Source: Nakamurella antarctica (lineage in GTDB: Bacteria > Actinomycetota > Actinomycetes > Mycobacteriales > Nakamurellaceae). Taken from it: a stretch of 64,000 bases of DNA. Position numbers and translations under genes: made by a program. Positions 63,255 through 64,000 of this stretch are shown here, piece by piece. The stretch covers positions 3,100,001 to 3,164,000 of the forward strand of contig NZ_CP034170.1 of NCBI RefSeq assembly GCF_003860405.1, given 5' to 3'. Under the pieces are notes generated by a model. It did no database searches. It saw nothing but the letters and a program-made list of their open reading frames with translations, and was not told where the DNA came from. The first letter of the stretch is position 1; every line of letters starts with the position of its first letter.

Positions 63255-64000
63255 GTAGCGGTCTCGTCGTCACACTCGTCACCATCGCACTCATCGTGCT
63301 CACAGCGTTCTTCGTCATCATCGAATTCGGGTTACTCGGTGCCCGCCGCCATCGGCTCGAGGAGCGGGCGGCGACCAACCGGTCGGCCCGGGCCGCCCTC
63401 AAAGGCGTCAACGAGTTGACCCTCATGCTCGCCGGTGCGCAGCTCGGGATTACTGCGTGCACCTTCGCCCTTGGCGCAGTGACCAAGCCCGCCCTCGATG
63501 CGTGGCTCGGACCTATCTTCACCGGCTGGGGGCTGCCCGACTGGGCTGGTGGCGGGCTGGCGTTTGGGCTCTCCCTGCTCATCGTCACCTTCCTGCACCT
63601 CGTTGTCGGCGAGATGGCGCCGAAATCGTGGGCCATCGCGCACCCTGAGACCGCCGCCACGGCAACCGGTATCCCCTCGCGGCTCTACATCGCGATATTC
63701 CGGCCGTTGCTCGGCTGGGTCAACAACATAGCCAACTCCCTCGTCCGCGCGTCAGGTGTGGAGCCCGTCGAAAGCGCTGCGGTCGGTGGTCAGAACGCAG
63801 CCACCATCAGGCATTTGGTCGAGCTATCGGCCCAGGCGGGAACCCTAGAGCTGGCATACCAGTTGCCACTCGAAGGCGTTATCGAACTTCAGACCCTGCG
63901 GCTCGACGCCTTGGTCCAGGTGGGTACCGCACCGACGGCGGTACCGGCGACGGCCACCGTGGCCGACGTGCAGGCCGCGGCGGCATCATCCGGCCACATG
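63251..64000 (+). CDS. Second CNNM/HlyC-CorC family protein, 3' end outside the window
   Basis: The 250 visible residues have the same CNNM layout as the gene before it: an N-terminal helix, IIEFGLLGARRHRLEE, LMLAGAQLGITACTFALG and VVGEMAPKSWAIAHPE, then the start of the CBS region. The frame stays open to base 64000. The ATG overlaps the upstream stop (ATGA). Such adjacent CNNM pairs (Rv1841c/Rv1842c type) may work as a hetero-oligomer. The usual GE(L/M)xPK motif is present. Confidence 0.92.
   Translation, partial: MSSGLVVTLVTIALIVLTAFFVIIEFGLLGARRHRLEERAATNRSARAALKGVNELTLMLAGAQLGITACTFALGAVTKPALDAWLGPIFTGWGLPDWAGGGLAFGLSLLIVTFLHLVVGEMAPKSWAIAHPETAATATGIPSRLYIAIFRPLLGWVNNIANSLVRASGVEPVESAAVGGQNAATIRHLVELSAQAGTLELAYQLPLEGVIELQTLRLDALVQVGTAPTAVPATATVADVQAAAASSGHM

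Overview
The window comes from a high-GC (about 60%) actinobacterium of the Mycobacteriales (Corynebacteriales) lineage. I cannot name the genus. The evidence is gene content and local order. An MPT70/MPT83-like fasciclin protein sits with an SigK/RskA pair. purA lies beside an Rv0358-type gene and a DUF3151 gene. fba, dedA, pyrE, a TrmH methyltransferase, clpB and dnaK-grpE-dnaJ-hspR follow, as in the Rv0338-Rv0384 part of Mycobacterium tuberculosis. There are also WXG100-type proteins, a resuscitation-promoting-factor-like lysozyme and a TIGR03086 protein. I saw no tRNA, rRNA, CRISPR array, insertion sequence or prophage.

Layout. 1-7.4 kb: an envelope/stress block, all forward except one small membrane gene. 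It runs fasciclin protein, FAD oxidoreductase, DUF1365 protein, short-chain dehydrogenase, DUF4397 surface protein, class F sortase, sigma factor, anti-sigma factor. 7.4-13.4 kb: aminotransferase, purD and purA on the minus strand, two conserved hypotheticals and a two-gene WXG100-like pair. 13.7-15.3 kb: DUF47-pitA phosphate uptake. 15.5-19 kb: Rpf-like lysozyme, an exported HNH nuclease and an EamA exporter. 19-25.7 kb: fba, a second ECF sigma factor with a small membrane protein, DUF389 and DedA membrane proteins, a pair of tiny membrane proteins, the RNA methyltransferase, pyrE and a dehydrogenase. 25.9-28.3 kb: a double diguanylate cyclase gene broken by a frameshift. 28.4-31 kb: clpB. 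31.4-35.7 kb: a desaturase and modABC. 35.7-37.9 kb: CYTH-CHAD and an unknown gene. 38.1-42.4 kb: the DnaK chaperone operon, ending with its own repressor gene hspR. 42.7-48.1 kb: a Gln-rich membrane protein, a tiny Cys/Lys protein, TIGR03086, AIM24 and GH15. 48.3-57 kb: phosphoketolase, a VKOR-DsbA disulfide pair, a metallophosphoesterase, an Ala/Val/Pro surface protein, a GPGG small protein and a GNAT protein. 57-64 kb: a Na+/H+ antiporter with a UBP zinc finger, an ACT protein, an Fe-S reductase and two CNNM/CorC proteins, the last cut by the window end.

Two regulatory circuits can be read from the DNA. First, HspR: inverted repeats of the HAIR type (TTGAG-N-CTCAA with a 7-base centre between heptamer arms) lie upstream of clpB (one) and of dnaK (two, bracketing a promoter). 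HspR, encoded last in the dnaK operon, should repress both. Second, SigK-RskA: the homologues of genes that M. tuberculosis SigK controls at two separate loci are gathered here around the sigma gene. Three short tandem repeats (15, 7 and 17 bp units) each lie directly at the 3' end of a gene.
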